Assembly: GCA_900239685.1 (NCBI GenBank)
Contig: OENT01000662.1
Coordinates: 23,589 to 87,588, forward strand
Direction: 5' to 3'
Length of the DNA stretch: 64,000 nt
DNA from: Rotaria macrura
Lineage: Eukaryota > Rotifera > Eurotatoria > Philodinida > Philodinidae
Shown: piece by piece, positions 12,938 through 26,049 of the stretch
Position numbering within the stretch: position 1 is the first letter of the stretch
Layout: every line of letters starts with the position of its first letter
Translations under genes and position numbers: made by a program
The notes under the pieces: model-generated
The model's database searches: none
The model's input: only the letters and a program-made list of their open reading frames with translations
Told to the model about the DNA's origin: nothing

Positions 12938-15071
12938 GTATAATATGATCCCCTCTGGTATAGATGAACGTTTACACGGTTATTACACAATTCGCACTAG
13001 CTAACATAAGTAGCTCTTCTTTGAGTGAAATACACTTTAATCCATACAATACTGCTAATTCAATGTACTTTGTTTTCACTAAGGACTGATGTTTACTATA
13101 TTTGTTTTATTGAAACTGATTGATGAGAAAGCAAAAATTTATTTTCATGTTAAGAAGACAATCAAAGTCATGGGAATACTTGAGTTAGAAGATTTGCTTT
13201 TTCTTAAATAAAGAACATACATGCTGACAGCATTTTCTATAGGTAACATGAAAGCATTATTTCTTTGCCGGAATACTTTTACAAATCAAGGTTCGTATTG
13301 ATGTTCGAGATTAAATAAGGAAGACACTAATTCATTCCAAGTTTTAAGGACATGATGAACAGGTTACTGAGAAAACAATACTCTGAAACATTTCAACTCA
13401 TATTTAGATACTTTTACAACTTCACACATTATAATGCCATCTATATAATAAAGGATTTCGAGATAACATAGCATCACGCTTCGACAATTCAATAAAAAGG
13501 TTTCCAAAACGAATGAAGAGAGCATGCATTTCAAAATTGTAATAAAGATTCATTAAAATTCAGAAGGTTCTTGAAAAAACTAAAAACTCAACAGAATCAG
13601 ATCAGTGAAAAATGTTTTGCTCTTTCAGAAGAACATTTTTTCAAAGGCGATGTCCATTCATTTCGTTTGGAACAACCAGGAAGAGATGCTCCCTTGAGCT
13701 TTTCGTTTAATTTCGTAATAATTAGGATCCTGACGAAAATAACCTCGTGTTTTATCAACCCATCCCCTATTCGAGAAGATTCAATGACTTAAACATAAAG
13801 AAAAGGAATTAAAACAATATGCTTCCTATTCAATGTCAATCAAAAAAACTTGAACTGAATAAAATTTCTAAATATTGCATAAAGACAAATTTTCATCGCT
13901 AACCAGTGGCTTCACACGTAAGAAAACAGAATTTCGAATAAAACCATCCTTATTATTATTCGATCGAACCTGATTGTACACATATAGTCAGATGCAGACT
14001 TTTATTTATTAGTTATTTTTTAGTGTAAACTATCGCATTTGCTCAGTAGAGAAAAGCAAATGTTTATTATTTGAAGCACAATCAGACAGGAGTGCTGAAG
14101 TATGTATGGTAGAAATCAGCTGTTCCTCACCCAATATAGGCAAGCTTAAGGATCTGTTACAGATCGTGGCAGATGACCATGCGAGGCTTCATTAATAAAC
14201 CAAGAACGAATGAACACCATAATCATCACATTAGTGCTTACATAATTATTATTGTTTTATTGCATATGTAGAGGGTGAATGCAGTAATGATTTGGAAATA
14301 AATGTATTCCTGTATTGATGGAATCCACCTATTGAAGTGATGGTATTTTTCAGATTTTCCTGGTTTTTGATGGAAAATCTTGCTTTTTTCCTGTCATTTC
14401 ATGATTTGTTCTGTCTATGACTGAGTACACTTTAATATGACGAGTTATTTGTCATTGCGAACATGTTTTTGATAATTTGACACACATGTTTATTGAATTT
14501 TTCTAATTACAAGAAACATGGAGTTCAAATTACTTTGATATCACTCATCTATTTTTGTCATAATCCTTTTTTTTAGATGTCACAGAGAATTAAAAACCGT
14601 ATCGTATTTAAAGACGCATGTATAGACTACTGAATTTTATGTGATCCTTTTTCTAATAATTGTTGTAAATGGTCCTAAGCATTTTTCTGTTGGATGCGTT
14701 TTGTTCTTGTGTTTTTTATATCAACTTCACAAGTTTTGTGTGTGCATGGTATAATTCGTAAGATGGATGAAAAAATGCAATTACTATAGATACATAAATT
14801 AATTCCAATGAAATACGAAATTGTGGGAAACCATTCTTGATTGTCGCAGAATTTTTCGCGTCGACCTTATCACAGGCCTGGCATCAAGACTACTTCTCTG
14901 ACTTTTAAGGTGCTGTGTTTTTTCAAAATTTAATTCGGTAGGACTACGTGTGAATCATTTTTATGTGTTGTTTTGATATATTCAACACTTATTAATAATT
15001 TTATGAAAAGAAAGATGATACTAAAATTATTTTATCAATAGTGATTAATACCAGCACCTCAATGATACATG
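12938..15071. other. No gene recognised
   Basis: AT-rich sequence. The open frame near 13571-13792 lacks a recognisable motif. Nothing else supportable. Confidence 0.4.
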
Positions 15072-15226
15072 TATATGTTACAGGGGAAATTGAAATCTTC
15101 AACTTCTGTTATAAATTGCACAGGAAAAAAAAAGATTTCAATTTGCCCTAGGTGTGATTGAAGTTTCAATTTCCCCTTAGGGCTATTTCAAATAGCCCTG
15201 CATTTTAATTTCCCCTGTAACATATA
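15072..15226. repeat. Foldback/MITE-like element with TGTTACAGGGGAAATT termini
   Basis: The left end reads TATATGTTACAGGGGAAATT and the right end is its reverse complement with one difference in the extension (AATTTCCCCTGTAACATATA). Inside, a second inverted pair (TTGAAATCTTCAAC and GATTGAAGTTTCAA) makes most of the 150 bp self-complementary. The flanks are TA-rich (TATA/ATAT), so a TA-type target duplication is possible but cannot be told from the element's own end. There is no coding capacity. Confidence 0.75.
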
Positions 15227-18200
15227 TATCATACATTTTCCGACTGTGTGTAGTTGCACTAAATTGTATATTCTTTTATTTTAACATTTTAGTTGATTTA
15301 CTAAGGTTTTCTTGTGAACGCTTTTATTCATCTGCCTATAAAGTAGTTGTTTCATATGTGGGAAGAGCATGGGATATAAGCAAGAGGAAAAGTGAGAGTG
15401 TGAGAAGGAGGCATGACGTAATCAAATTGATTGAGTACCGAAACGATGGATATGAAATTTTTAAAATGTGAGAACGCGCAGTATTCAATTTGCTACTAAT
15501 TTTTGAAAAAAATGAGACTTCAATAGTAAAGAATGCCTCCTATCGAATGCCACATGCTTGAGAAAACGAAAACGCATGCATAATTAAAGAGAACGAATGA
15601 AAAGAAGAAGCAGAACTGTAGGTATATATTCGATGAAAGGTAATCCAGTAATTTCAATGAACTACCATTGATTGAAATTCTTTGAGGCAAGTTTCACTTC
15701 GACGACAGCATCATAATAAATCTTCCCATGTTTGTACGTATATTTATCGGAATTCCGGAATTTGTCTAAAATTTTGTCCCGTGTCTAATCCTGATTTTTA
15801 TCGGTATGCTATAGCGACTTCAAATAAAATTATTTCCATGTGATGAACAGAAATTGCTACATCGTGTTTCATGGTTCCTTTTCATTGGGATCAGATTTGA
15901 ATACTATCTGTTTAGTACATAGTTTGTCCCTTTTAGATTCGGTTTCAGTGTTTATAGATTTACGTGATCTGAATACATTTTCTCAAAAGACACTTATGAT
16001 AGTATAGAAAGCGGCCATTCTTTTAATTTCGTTGCATACCGATTTTATGAGAGACGAAGAAAAGCGAAAAAAATTAAATAGAGAGAATCAGTAACAAAAT
16101 AAAAGAGTTCCATATAAATATAATCAATCGATAAATCCAAAGTTAATTTTCTGTGAGCACACAAAGATTTATTCCTTCAATCATGCAACTTTACTGATGC
16201 ATATCACGACTCTATTGCTCTTGAAAAGTATTAAGATAAAATTTTAGCTCTGCAGTGGACAAGAATACCTTTCAAGTTAAAAACCTACATTTTGTTAACA
16301 GAGGTTGTTGAGAACTGTTTGCTTTTTGTACCTATATGAACTTTTTACATTTATTCGTTTACCAAACAAAACTGATCGTTGCCAATATTTCTCGAATCCC
16401 TTTACATATTTTTGCTATTTGCAAATGTTTCCAAAAAAAATCGAAAAATTCTTATAGCAAGATAAAAATTTTATCAGTCATTATTCTGTGTCATAAAAAT
16501 ATTACAGGGAAGCATTCAGTCTTGGTCAAAAGATAATTTTCAAAATTAAAAGACTTTGACAGATAATACGGAAAAGAATTTCTTTTCATTTTTATATTCA
16601 GTTTGTACTGTTTTATATATTACACTGAGAAGAAAAGAAGGTATGTCACTCACAGGATGATGCTAAAAACCATCGCACTAATTATAAAAACGAAAAGAAA
16701 TTATTTTCTATATTATCTGTCAAAGTCTTGTTTGAATGCTGAAAATAGTCTTTTGACGGAGATTGAATGTTTCCTTATAATCTGTTTTATGAAGTAGAAG
16801 AATGATTGATGAATTGAATAGTTTACCTAACTATAAGGTGATTCACTTTTATTTCATCAAATAACATAAAGAATAGTTCTGCATATTGACAACTGAGAGT
16901 TCGAGTTCGGAAAAGTTGCTCCTAAAACAAAATAATAAATTATATTGTTTTATTGGTAATCAAAAAAAGAGTGAGAAGAAAAATTAATATTTGAAGACAA
17001 TGGAAGAGATGCTCGGATTATAATTTATATTCTTTTTTAGTGTAAGGATTCGTTCAATTGCGATAGGTAGATAACTAAGCAAACATAAACGTTTTTTGAA
17101 CTTAACATTTCACTGCTGGAACATTGGCAGCTGATTCATCAGTTCAAAACATCTACTCGTAGATTGTTATCCAGATAATGCTACACATATCAATTTTTTT
17201 CCACAAAATCTTTTTCTTACTCTTCCATAAAAAGGAAGAGATACTGAGTTGAATGAACCCGAGAGGTTGCTCGATGGGAACTGATTGGGTTAAGCAAGCT
17301 GACGAACTTCTATGAAAGTCGAGCTCACACAACTATTCTCGGATCGAACAGTTCAATTGGATTCCATCAATATTATAGAAGTTTCCATGCAATCCAATCA
17401 GATATCTGTAGAATTCGATTAGATTCGATTGTCGAAATAATTCTCATGGATTATAATAAATAAAAACATCAGACAAATTTTTAGGATACTTTGACTTTTT
17501 TTTAACACTCAGGTCTACTATTACATTAAGAATAGTGTCCGAAAAGTTATTGCAAAATAATCTTTTCTCTATATAAACAATCGAAGAACGGCCATAGATA
17601 ATTTTATACTTGTCACTCATATCAAAGTCTGGGTGTGAACGTCACTATTCTTATCATCGACTGTCACACGCACTCTATTTTATAATGAAAATTTTTTTCT
17701 AGAATATGTTTTTAATTCGTAACAGTCATTAGTGTTTTACTTTCGAAAGATCATTCGAAATATAAAACAAGAACCAAAAATGAGCGTGTGTGTGATTGTA
17801 CGAGTGGATATCAGAGTGTTATGGGTTTAGAGGAAGAGAAAACTAATAGCTATACTCTGGTCAACATCCAAATCTGTCTGTCGGCAAAAAACGGATACAT
17901 TTCAATACATATGTAGTATATCTGCAAAATGGTTTTTCGATTTGTATCGAATTCTTTGGATTTGGACTTGAATCCTTAAATGAACGCCTCATATTAACAA
18001 ATCTTAGAGCTTTGAGACATTTCGAGACCAAATTTAAGCCTAAAACGGAACCTGAACTTCAAAATCCATATTACACTCTGAAAAGAAAATTTCTTTCTGG
18101 TTGCCCGCTGGAAGAACCTCTTTATGTTTTGTACTCTTGACCGAACCTTTTTAAGTTCGGTATGATACTTATTTTGTTTAGACTGCATAGTCTTCTAATT

Positions 18201-18554
18201 CAAATCTGAATCGAGTCCTAAAGCCTTTGCTCCCGAACTCAATTTTTTTAGCTTTATCGTAACCTTACACCATCCTACTGAAAAAATCACTAATAAGCAT
18301 TAAGAAAGAAACACTTTACCTCAAAGGGATAACGCACTAGCTTGAAATTGTCATTACGGAATTCTAGCTCTATTCACATGTGTGACTCGAACAAACACAT
18401 GCCTTTATTCACCGTATTATTTCAAGTCTCAGTGTCAATGATAGAGTCAAAGTGTTACTTTGACTTTGCAGCTGAGAATGAATAGTTCGATTTCTTAAGC
18501 GGCTATTGTTCAATTAAAATTATTACGTTATTTGATGAACAAAAAATAAATAAA
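15227..18554. other. No gene recognised
   Basis: AT-rich intergenic DNA. Around 17335-17430 there are several GATTCGATT/AATCCAATC-type words also seen near 33500 and 57300, perhaps fragments of one dispersed repeat. Otherwise nothing. Confidence 0.4.
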
Positions 18555-20600
18555 ATGCCGAATTCTGAGCAAATAATATTTATATATATCCACGATTGTG
18601 ATACAAAATTTAATATCTACCTACTTCATACGAATCATCCGAAAGTCTCATCAGTAAATTATTCGATTCGGATCTTCCTTTTCGATAACTTATCGGACCA
18701 GTTGATTTTTGCCAATCACATTTCGATTCCTTCCTGTAAATCGAATAGCGATCCAGTTACTCGATCCTCAAGTACAAGAATATGAACTTGTATACTATCT
18801 TGTGAAGAACATTGTCGATATATGAGCTATATAAACATGAATTTCGTGTTTTTTTTTGTCCCTGTGATCGAGGATATTATGCGTATGTCTTGTAATATTA
18901 TCTATCAATTTCAGTGTTAGAACGGCTCGTATTGTCTTGCTCCATCAATTTGTGTGCATCAATTGAATAAATTCGGCTGCCGTTATCATTTGAAAAAACA
19001 CACGTGTCTATCAACCAATAATCTTTCTTAAAACGATCGACACTGTACAACTATTGATAATTGCATCAGTTTATTATCCATTTAGATGTATTTGTCAGTG
19101 AGTTTATCATAGTGAACGATGTCAATACAAAGCAAATCAAATTAATATTCGTCAAGATGAAAAAATAATAGAAATAAGTTCATCGTGGTTTAATACAATA
19201 TAATTATAAAAGCATTTGATAGAATGACAAAACATGTTCGACTAACACAGCTCAAAAAAATTTCATTCAGTTACAATTCGATGAGCATCTATGTTTCACA
19301 ATCGTTTAATATTAGTTTCATACAAATATCTGAAGATAATTATTATTTGAGAGTAAGAAGAGAAAGATTTGTACCGTAAGAATATACTCAAATTCAAGTC
19401 TCATAAAAAAGTCGTTGTATGCAACCTCGTGATCTTTTTAATGATACCTTGAATAATTATGAATACATATATCGAGTCAAATATTATTCATTACTATGTC
19501 GTGAATATTCTCAGTTGTTGTGCTTTCAAGATGAATACTACTTGTGTATATGTGACATTAATCAGTTTTTCGACTTCAATGATACGACAAAAATACGATT
19601 GTAAGTGACAAAATGTTTACAGTAATGATGGCCAATGTTTTTTGTACATTGAAACTTGTCCAATCACATATTTGTGTGTGTACAATGATTTCTACTATGA
19701 AGAATGCTGTCAATTTTCGACAGAAGGCTTTAGTTATTTTTCGCTCAATCCTATTTTAGAATATCATATCAAGCCTATTGTTTCACTTTATCAAACGGTA
19801 TACATTGTTAAAAATGAGTGTTGCAATTGTTACAGTGGTATTAATTGTGGGATCACTTTCTATGGCAACATTCAGATTGAAAACATCGAGAAATATTGGC
19901 TGTGTTTTTTTATCTTTTAGGATCATCGACAAGTTCAATGTGTGTGGTCATTGGATTAATGTTAAAATGTTGACAACTCATTCTTTCATAAGTGTCAGTC
20001 ATAACTAATCTATCAATATTTTCTCTATACTGTACTTCAATTGAAATAGTGCTTAGATCATCGTTTAGCATCCAACGAATGGCTTCATGCTTGTGTGGCT
20101 GTTGAAAGAATGTTCAATATCATCCAAGGTCTTAGATCAAGTTATATTAATTGCTTGGCGAGTCATTTTCTATGTCGTTATTTTAACTTTTCTCTCACAT
20201 ATTCGTGATCCGATTTATTGACAATTTATCAATGACGTAGATAGCGATCGACAAAGAATACGTTGTCTCTCTAATTAGTCATCGAGAGTGACCAAATACC
20301 ACACATTTATCACTGTTTTCCATTTTCTCGCCCATTTCTAAATTTATTTTATATGTATACGTTATCATTTATTACATCGGCAACTCGGACTAGTTCTGAC
20401 GTAGATTCTGATTAGTCAGTCATTCAAACAATATTTTAACATGAAATTTAAACGAAACAACACAATACAATTCGTTCTATCACTGTGTTATTGTGAAAAT
20501 TACTACACCCAGGAGAATCAATCCGGCAGTCGGATCCTCGACAGCAACCCGATCCAATTTTACGAGAATTTCTATAAAACTGATGAATTCCTGTAGGAAA
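18555..20600 (+). pseudogene. Decayed EGF-repeat seven-transmembrane receptor (adhesion-GPCR-like, rotifer type)
   Basis: Scattered frames on one strand follow the order of the large rotifer EGF/7TM receptors. NYSIRIFLFDNL lies at about 18658-18695. An EGF-like stretch CEEHCRYMSYIN ending CPCDRGYY follows at about 18800-18880. LNKFGCRYHLKKHTC lies at about 18960-19005, and LKKISFSYNSMSIYV at about 19247-19295. DLFNDTLNNYEYIYRVKYYS starts the cysteine-rich stalk at about 19430. NDGQCF with CQFSTEGFSYFSL gives the last EGF module near 19640-19755, then EYHIKP leads into the membrane region. The 7TM remnants include VAIVTVVLIVGSLSM, then LSHIRDPIY at about 20195, with HFLAHF and an ENFYKTDEF tail near 20600. 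Several frameshifts and in-frame stops separate the pieces, and some EGF cysteines are replaced (CVY for CVC). Introns explain some breaks but not the stops inside conserved blocks. Confidence 0.65.
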
Positions 20601-20808
20601 CTTATTTCATTGTTGTGATTTTAAAATACTTTTTTTTTTGGAGATGATGAGACTATTTTGACACACGTCCTAGTTCTCAATTATATTTGTCGACATTCTG
20701 CTTTAGGATTTTCTATCTTATTCGAGTGACTTTTTTTTATTTTTCTAAATGATAAAATACTACAATGATTTTGAGTTCATAGTTCGTTATTTCATAACTA
20801 AAAATTCT

Positions 20809-21804
20809 TCATCGGCAGGAGATCTTCTTTTTGATTTCTAACAATATCTTCATAAGTGCTGTTCGAAATACACTTCCACCAACCATCGTATAAATGTAGA
20901 ATGGCATGCCATTTGCCACAAAATTTAAAAGTAGAACCAAATTGTAGGCCAAATTGTCGATAGCTACTTGTGCATCAGATTTAGCTCTAGTCGCTGTCAT
21001 AGTTGCGTATAGTTTTTGTATGCCTAACGGCAGACCAAATATAAAGAGAAGAATAACTTGAACGAGAAGCATAAAGAGTAGACGATTGTCAGACTTGTGT
21101 CGTTTTCGCCGATGAATCGCATGCACAAGTGATGGCACAGTAGTAGCCGATATATCAAACGGTTGAATATTACCTCTTGTCTGACGTATGTTTCTGATGG
21201 TCATCAATCCAAAAATAAACATTAGCAGTAGTGGAATTACAATTATGAGGAACGTAAATGATAGATCTGTCACGAACCGACATGTTAATGTTGCACCGTA
21301 ACATTTCAATGGGCTATTAATCAAATTGGGTTCGTAACAATATATTATTTGAGAAAATATAATTAGTGAGCCAATAATACTGACGATGATGCCTCGTTGT
21401 GCATTTTTTAATGTACTTATCTGTCGACGGTGAGCATTGGGGCTGGATAAAAGCCATCGATCTATTGCTGCTAATAGTATGAGCCAAAATGCAATTGCCC
21501 GTGCTACGTTGAGGATATAAGCGCGGAACTTACAGAGAAATATATTCGTATTGGTTAGATCAACTGACCAACCAGACAGTGTCCGAGAAAAGAGACCAGA
21601 AAGAATAGCAACGAGATTCGCTACCGATGAGGCCATAAAAAGTAACGCACATGTTTTTCTGCTGAAAGATCGCTGAGATAAAACGAAAATATTGAGAATA
21701 TTGCCAACTGTACCAAATAGAAAGATGAAAATCGAGAAATAACGATTGATTTGACTCGATATATTATTAATGAACGAAATAAACTCCACATCGGATGATA
21801 ACAT
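20809..21804 (-). CDS. Rhodopsin-like G-protein-coupled receptor (rotifer-expanded clade)
   Basis: An intronless frame of 331 residues starts at ATG 21804; codons upstream are open but give only a TTG. Seven hydrophobic segments are evident: TM1 about 23-45 with GN at 34-35 (GTVGNILN), TM2 about 52-74, TM3 ending in AIDRW (replacing the DRY motif), TM4 about 135-155, TM5 with IPLLLMFIFG, TM6 with FIFGLPLGIQKLY, and TM7 with NGMPFYIYTM (in place of NPxxY). Cysteines in the TM3 start (FLCKF) and in extracellular loop 2 (KCYGATLTC) can form the class A disulfide. The tail is short and basic. The ligand is unknown. The nearest relative in this window is the broken receptor at 58.8-60.1 kb. An old hairpin element lies within 75 bp upstream of the start and may overlap the promoter. 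Confidence 0.88.
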   Translation of the reverse strand: MLSSDVEFISFINNISSQINRYFSIFIFLFGTVGNILNIFVLSQRSFSRKTCALLFMASSVANLVAILSGLFSRTLSGWSVDLTNTNIFLCKFRAYILNVARAIAFWLILLAAIDRWLLSSPNAHRRQISTLKNAQRGIIVSIIGSLIIFSQIIYCYEPNLINSPLKCYGATLTCRFVTDLSFTFLIIVIPLLLMFIFGLMTIRNIRQTRGNIQPFDISATTVPSLVHAIHRRKRHKSDNRLLFMLLVQVILLFIFGLPLGIQKLYATMTATRAKSDAQVAIDNLAYNLVLLLNFVANGMPFYIYTMVGGSVFRTALMKILLEIKKKISCR

Positions 21805-21875
21805 TTTAGAATTCAAAAGGCTGATCTAGAGATAACTGGAAAAAACTGACGAGTAAATCTTTTAGTTCTTCGTAC

Positions 21876-22047
21876 TCTCTAAAAAAATCTGTTTCCTAGA
21901 AATCCAGTGAAGAAAGGTTCTGAGTGCTCAAAAATGCGTTTCTTACCCTAACAAATTCTTTCAAAGGTTTCTGATGGTAAGAAATTTGTTTCTGAGTCCT
22001 CAGATAATGTTTCCTCTGGTTATTTAGAAAACGGTTTTTTTCAGAGA
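21876..22047. repeat. Old, diverged copy of the GTAC-flanked hairpin element
   Basis: The left end reads GTAC then TCTCTAAAAAAATC, and the right end reads GAAAACGGTTTTTTTCAGAGA. The interior keeps TTTCTGATGGTAAGAAA and repeated GGTTTCTGA-type words. The same words in the same order occur in each arm of the palindrome at 59251-59614. This copy is about half the length and diverged. Its right flank is ATAT rather than GTAC. Confidence 0.6.
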
Positions 22048-25000
22048 ATATTTCAGTTTCAATTGTCTTATCTGTTTAACATGATTGATGAGAAATCTTT
22101 AAAGCGACACAAAAGAATATATTGGGAAAAGGCTCGAAATACGATTCACGAGAAAAAAAAGGTAGACTCTAAATCTGCAAAAGTATACCTTTTAGATAGT
22201 AGACTATATGTATAACTGAACGATATAGTTCGAGAATAGAAAAAATCGAGTAGTGCAAGATGATATGGTTAAGTGATATACCTGTGCTGATTAATTTGGA
22301 AAGGATGGGCATTGTAATACATCATTTGTTTTAATTCGTCGACATACAGGAGTGTATCAATGGGTTAAAATGTACTTAATAGGTGTCATCATCTTTTAAT
22401 TAGTTATGGTACCCTTTTTGATGCATTATAATGCATTTCAAATAAGCAGCGAAATGAATTGAAATCATCTTTATTGAATGAAGTTTATCGAATAATGGAA
22501 AGTTTTGCGTCATTTTCGGAGTATTTATTCACTGCTGAAGACATCGGGAAAACTATCATTACCTAAAATAATGCCCTGAAAAGGGGGATGTTCATGTTAT
22601 GTTTAAGTTCATTTTCTCTATGTGTCAGAAATCGAGAAAAAAACTGATCCAGTTCTTGCGAATGTTCTAAAATGATTTTCAAGTCATGTTTTTGAAAAAC
22701 ATGAGCACATATTTTGTGAAGTACACGAATGATTGCTTCGCTAATAGCAAGTGTCATATCTAAGAAGAATATTCTTATCTCTCATAGGGAAATGTCTATT
22801 AAATAACATATATTTAATCGTTTACTTGTGTCGGAAAGTTACTGGTACTAGCTTGTTACGTTACCAGTCACTTGATAAAGTCTCCCGTCTATCATTTACA
22901 TCGTCTCTGCAGAATAAAAAGAATGAGAAATGATAAAGACTCAAATACGGAAGCTGAATTCTTTAAAGTATTTCAACGCAGTTCTTTCACTGTCGGGCAT
23001 TTTCTGTTATTTATCACTTCTCTTTTTCAATGCACATATACTTTTTCATAGAAAAATATGTGCTTACTTCACAACTGGTTGACAGATGCATTTATTCGCA
23101 CAACCTTTATATCCAAATTAAGTCGTCACATACAGTGATACCAGTAATAGATGATTGAGTTTTTAATTATTGAATCATGTCAATCATGTGTTGAAGAATA
23201 ATTACTTTAACAACTTTTCCACATTTACAATTCTAAATGTGAGCATACATTTTTTTGAACGCTGCGAAAATATTTAGAGAGCATTAATTTGAACTGGATA
23301 AAAAACTTGACAATTCTCTAAAAAAATATTGTGGACGAAATGTACAGTTCAGCGAAAAATGATCTTTTTCTCTTTAGATGATCTGAAAAGTATAACAGAA
23401 TCAAGCAAAAATCAAAGAACGTATCATCCAAGAAAAAAAGTATTGTTACATAGAAAATTCGGAAGTTGGATTTGTTGTTCAATTTAAAAAGTTCAATGTC
23501 CTCTGCAAGATCATGAAATTAACAAATGCGATCTAGAAAAATCTACTTTCCACATGCTTCGAGAAGCTGTAAGAAAATTCTCCTAAAATGTGTTCAAAAT
23601 TATTGGACCGTTATTGGGTTTTTTTAGAAACAATATTTTATCATCTCTAGTTGATGACGGAAGCAAACTAAAAATAATTATAATTAATCTATAATCTCTA
23701 AAACATCCAATCTTTTCCATATACAATTTAAAGTCAGTATTGAAATAAAATCATGTGCATCAGCATCATTTGCCTTGTCAAGAATGACAGATCATACTAT
23801 TGAGTTGATAGCTAAATATAGCACGAAAATCTTGAAACAGAATACTTATTCATTGATTTCCAATTCGTTTTCATCAGAATCCGATTATTTCCGGTGTGGA
23901 AATCTACTTTTGCTCACATGTATAATTGTATGCGTCAACCACAGCAACAGTCACATTCATACCCATACGGAGCCATTCTCTCAAAAATATAACTACTTTC
24001 TGCTCACAACAGAAATTATCAAACCTTACATCAAAGCCACACTTTGATTCTTTTCAATGAACTCATCATGTATGGGTAGTCTCTTCGCTTCTTACTAATT
24101 GAAGAATGGTGAAACTAACCTGAAAACTTGCCATTCGTTTTATTTTTGAAGCTAAAAAAGAATGATCATTAAATAGTTGATACCATCTTTATAATGTTAT
24201 TTTTCAATATTGGCTTTAGCTATTGAAATCAATATCAAGCCGTCTCCTTATAGTATCATTCACCATTTACATTATAATTAGATGACACTGATTGGCCATT
24301 ATGAACAAAACTTCAGTAATGTGAAACTTAAAAAAATTAAACTTGATCGTAGGAGTGTATTCTCAGTTTTTCAATTAGTCAACAACCCATCGTTCATTGC
24401 ATCATCAACTCTCTTTCTGACAGCAACACCAGTCACGATATCTTGTTTGTGTCACGTCATGTGAATTTCATCGTGTGTGTGTGTAATTATTCAAAGGAAC
24501 TAAAAATTACCTAATGGAGTATTTCCACCTCAAACATTCAGGAACTCATTGTTGAATTCAAGTCTTGCGTTTGACATATATATCTCATGTTAAAGTTGTT
24601 AAACAAAAATTAACTCAATATCAACTATAAATAAATGAATATAGTCGTGTGATAAATAATAACTACAACGCATTTATCTTATCAACAATATTAATTCCTA
24701 CATTTTCTTAAAAATGATTGAAAGATTTTACATAGAAATCGAATATTCTTACTCTTTAACTACTGTTTTTTTTTCGTTTTTCATTTAACACAAACTTTAT
24801 TGTCTTTTGTGAAGCGGAGCTAGCATTTTATCCTCATTTGACTTTGAAAATGTAGAGTCAAATAAAAGAATTTTGAACTTCCATAATTCATTATTGATTT
24901 TGTGAAGTTACTAAGAACTGATTAAAGACAGAATTCTAGTTCTAATCTACACTGTTGGCATTCAAATTTATATGATATTTATCCATAATCAGGAAGGCCC

Positions 25001-26049
25001 ACGATTTTCACTCTACAAATTTACTTTACTTCTTTCTGTGAAGTGCAAAGATTTTACTTTACTCGATCAAGTTAAGATTAAATGCCATCCCTATTGTGAA
25101 GTATCAAATCAGACAACGCTTTAGTGCTATAAATAGAAAAAACAAGTTATATGGATGGTGCTTATCAAATGATTTGTTTCAATTTTGATTTGATTTTTTT
25201 TCAAGAATCTATTGAGCTAAGAAAATGCAAACATGAGTTGACGAAATAATCGTTATTAATTTTTCATTTTTCATGTTTGATCTCATATCAAATGTAAAGA
25301 AATAGTTCTTATGTATGAATATAGATAATACTTCATTTGAGAATAGTATTATTAAAATAATGAAATCATGTCGCATGAATAATATCACAACATGTAATTC
25401 AAGATAATAATTGATGAAATAAACATGTTCGAGTAGTGTCGATTTTGTAGGCAGAACGCGTTCATAATTGAAAATTATAATTTCATAAAAATAATTCTAT
25501 CAACAATACGAATATCGTTCTTAATAAGAAAGCGATTCTTCTAACACAAGAACTGAAGCAATTTCATTCAATATTTCGATCAACTCAACTCAACTACAAC
25601 AATGTGTTGTTCAACAACATGGAAGGACAATTTTATTTTGCTGAATTATTTAAATTCTAAAATGAAACATTAAAGAATTCGCCTTTTTCATTCGAAAGTT
25701 ATTATTAACCTACGGAAGTAATTAAAAACGCAAATATTAAAATTAACTCTAAGCAATATGATCCAAAATTTGCACTTTCAAAAATGCATGATGTAGTCAG
25801 CGTTGATGCACAGTAGAAATTGCTTAGAAATATTTATGCGCCAGAAGTAAATTCAATCAAGTTTTATACTTCACACGCTGCAAAATTTAGTTTCATACAA
25901 ATGGCTTATGTAACCATTGATTCTTAATGCAAGAAATACGTATCGAATGGTTGTAAAAATTATGTTAATCATACAGAACAAGAAATCAGATTATCTATTT
26001 CTGGAAATTCTAGATGAAAGAGTATGAATTCAAAACCTAAGGGTTCATC
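22048..26049. other. Gene-poor stretch
   Basis: One minus-strand frame at 22563-22757 follows an acceptor-like TTCTTCTTAG and ends at TTTTAG/GTAATG. Its product (starting MTLAISEAIIRVLHKICAHV) is not recognised and may be a chance frame. The rest is AT-rich with no family recognised. Confidence 0.35.
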
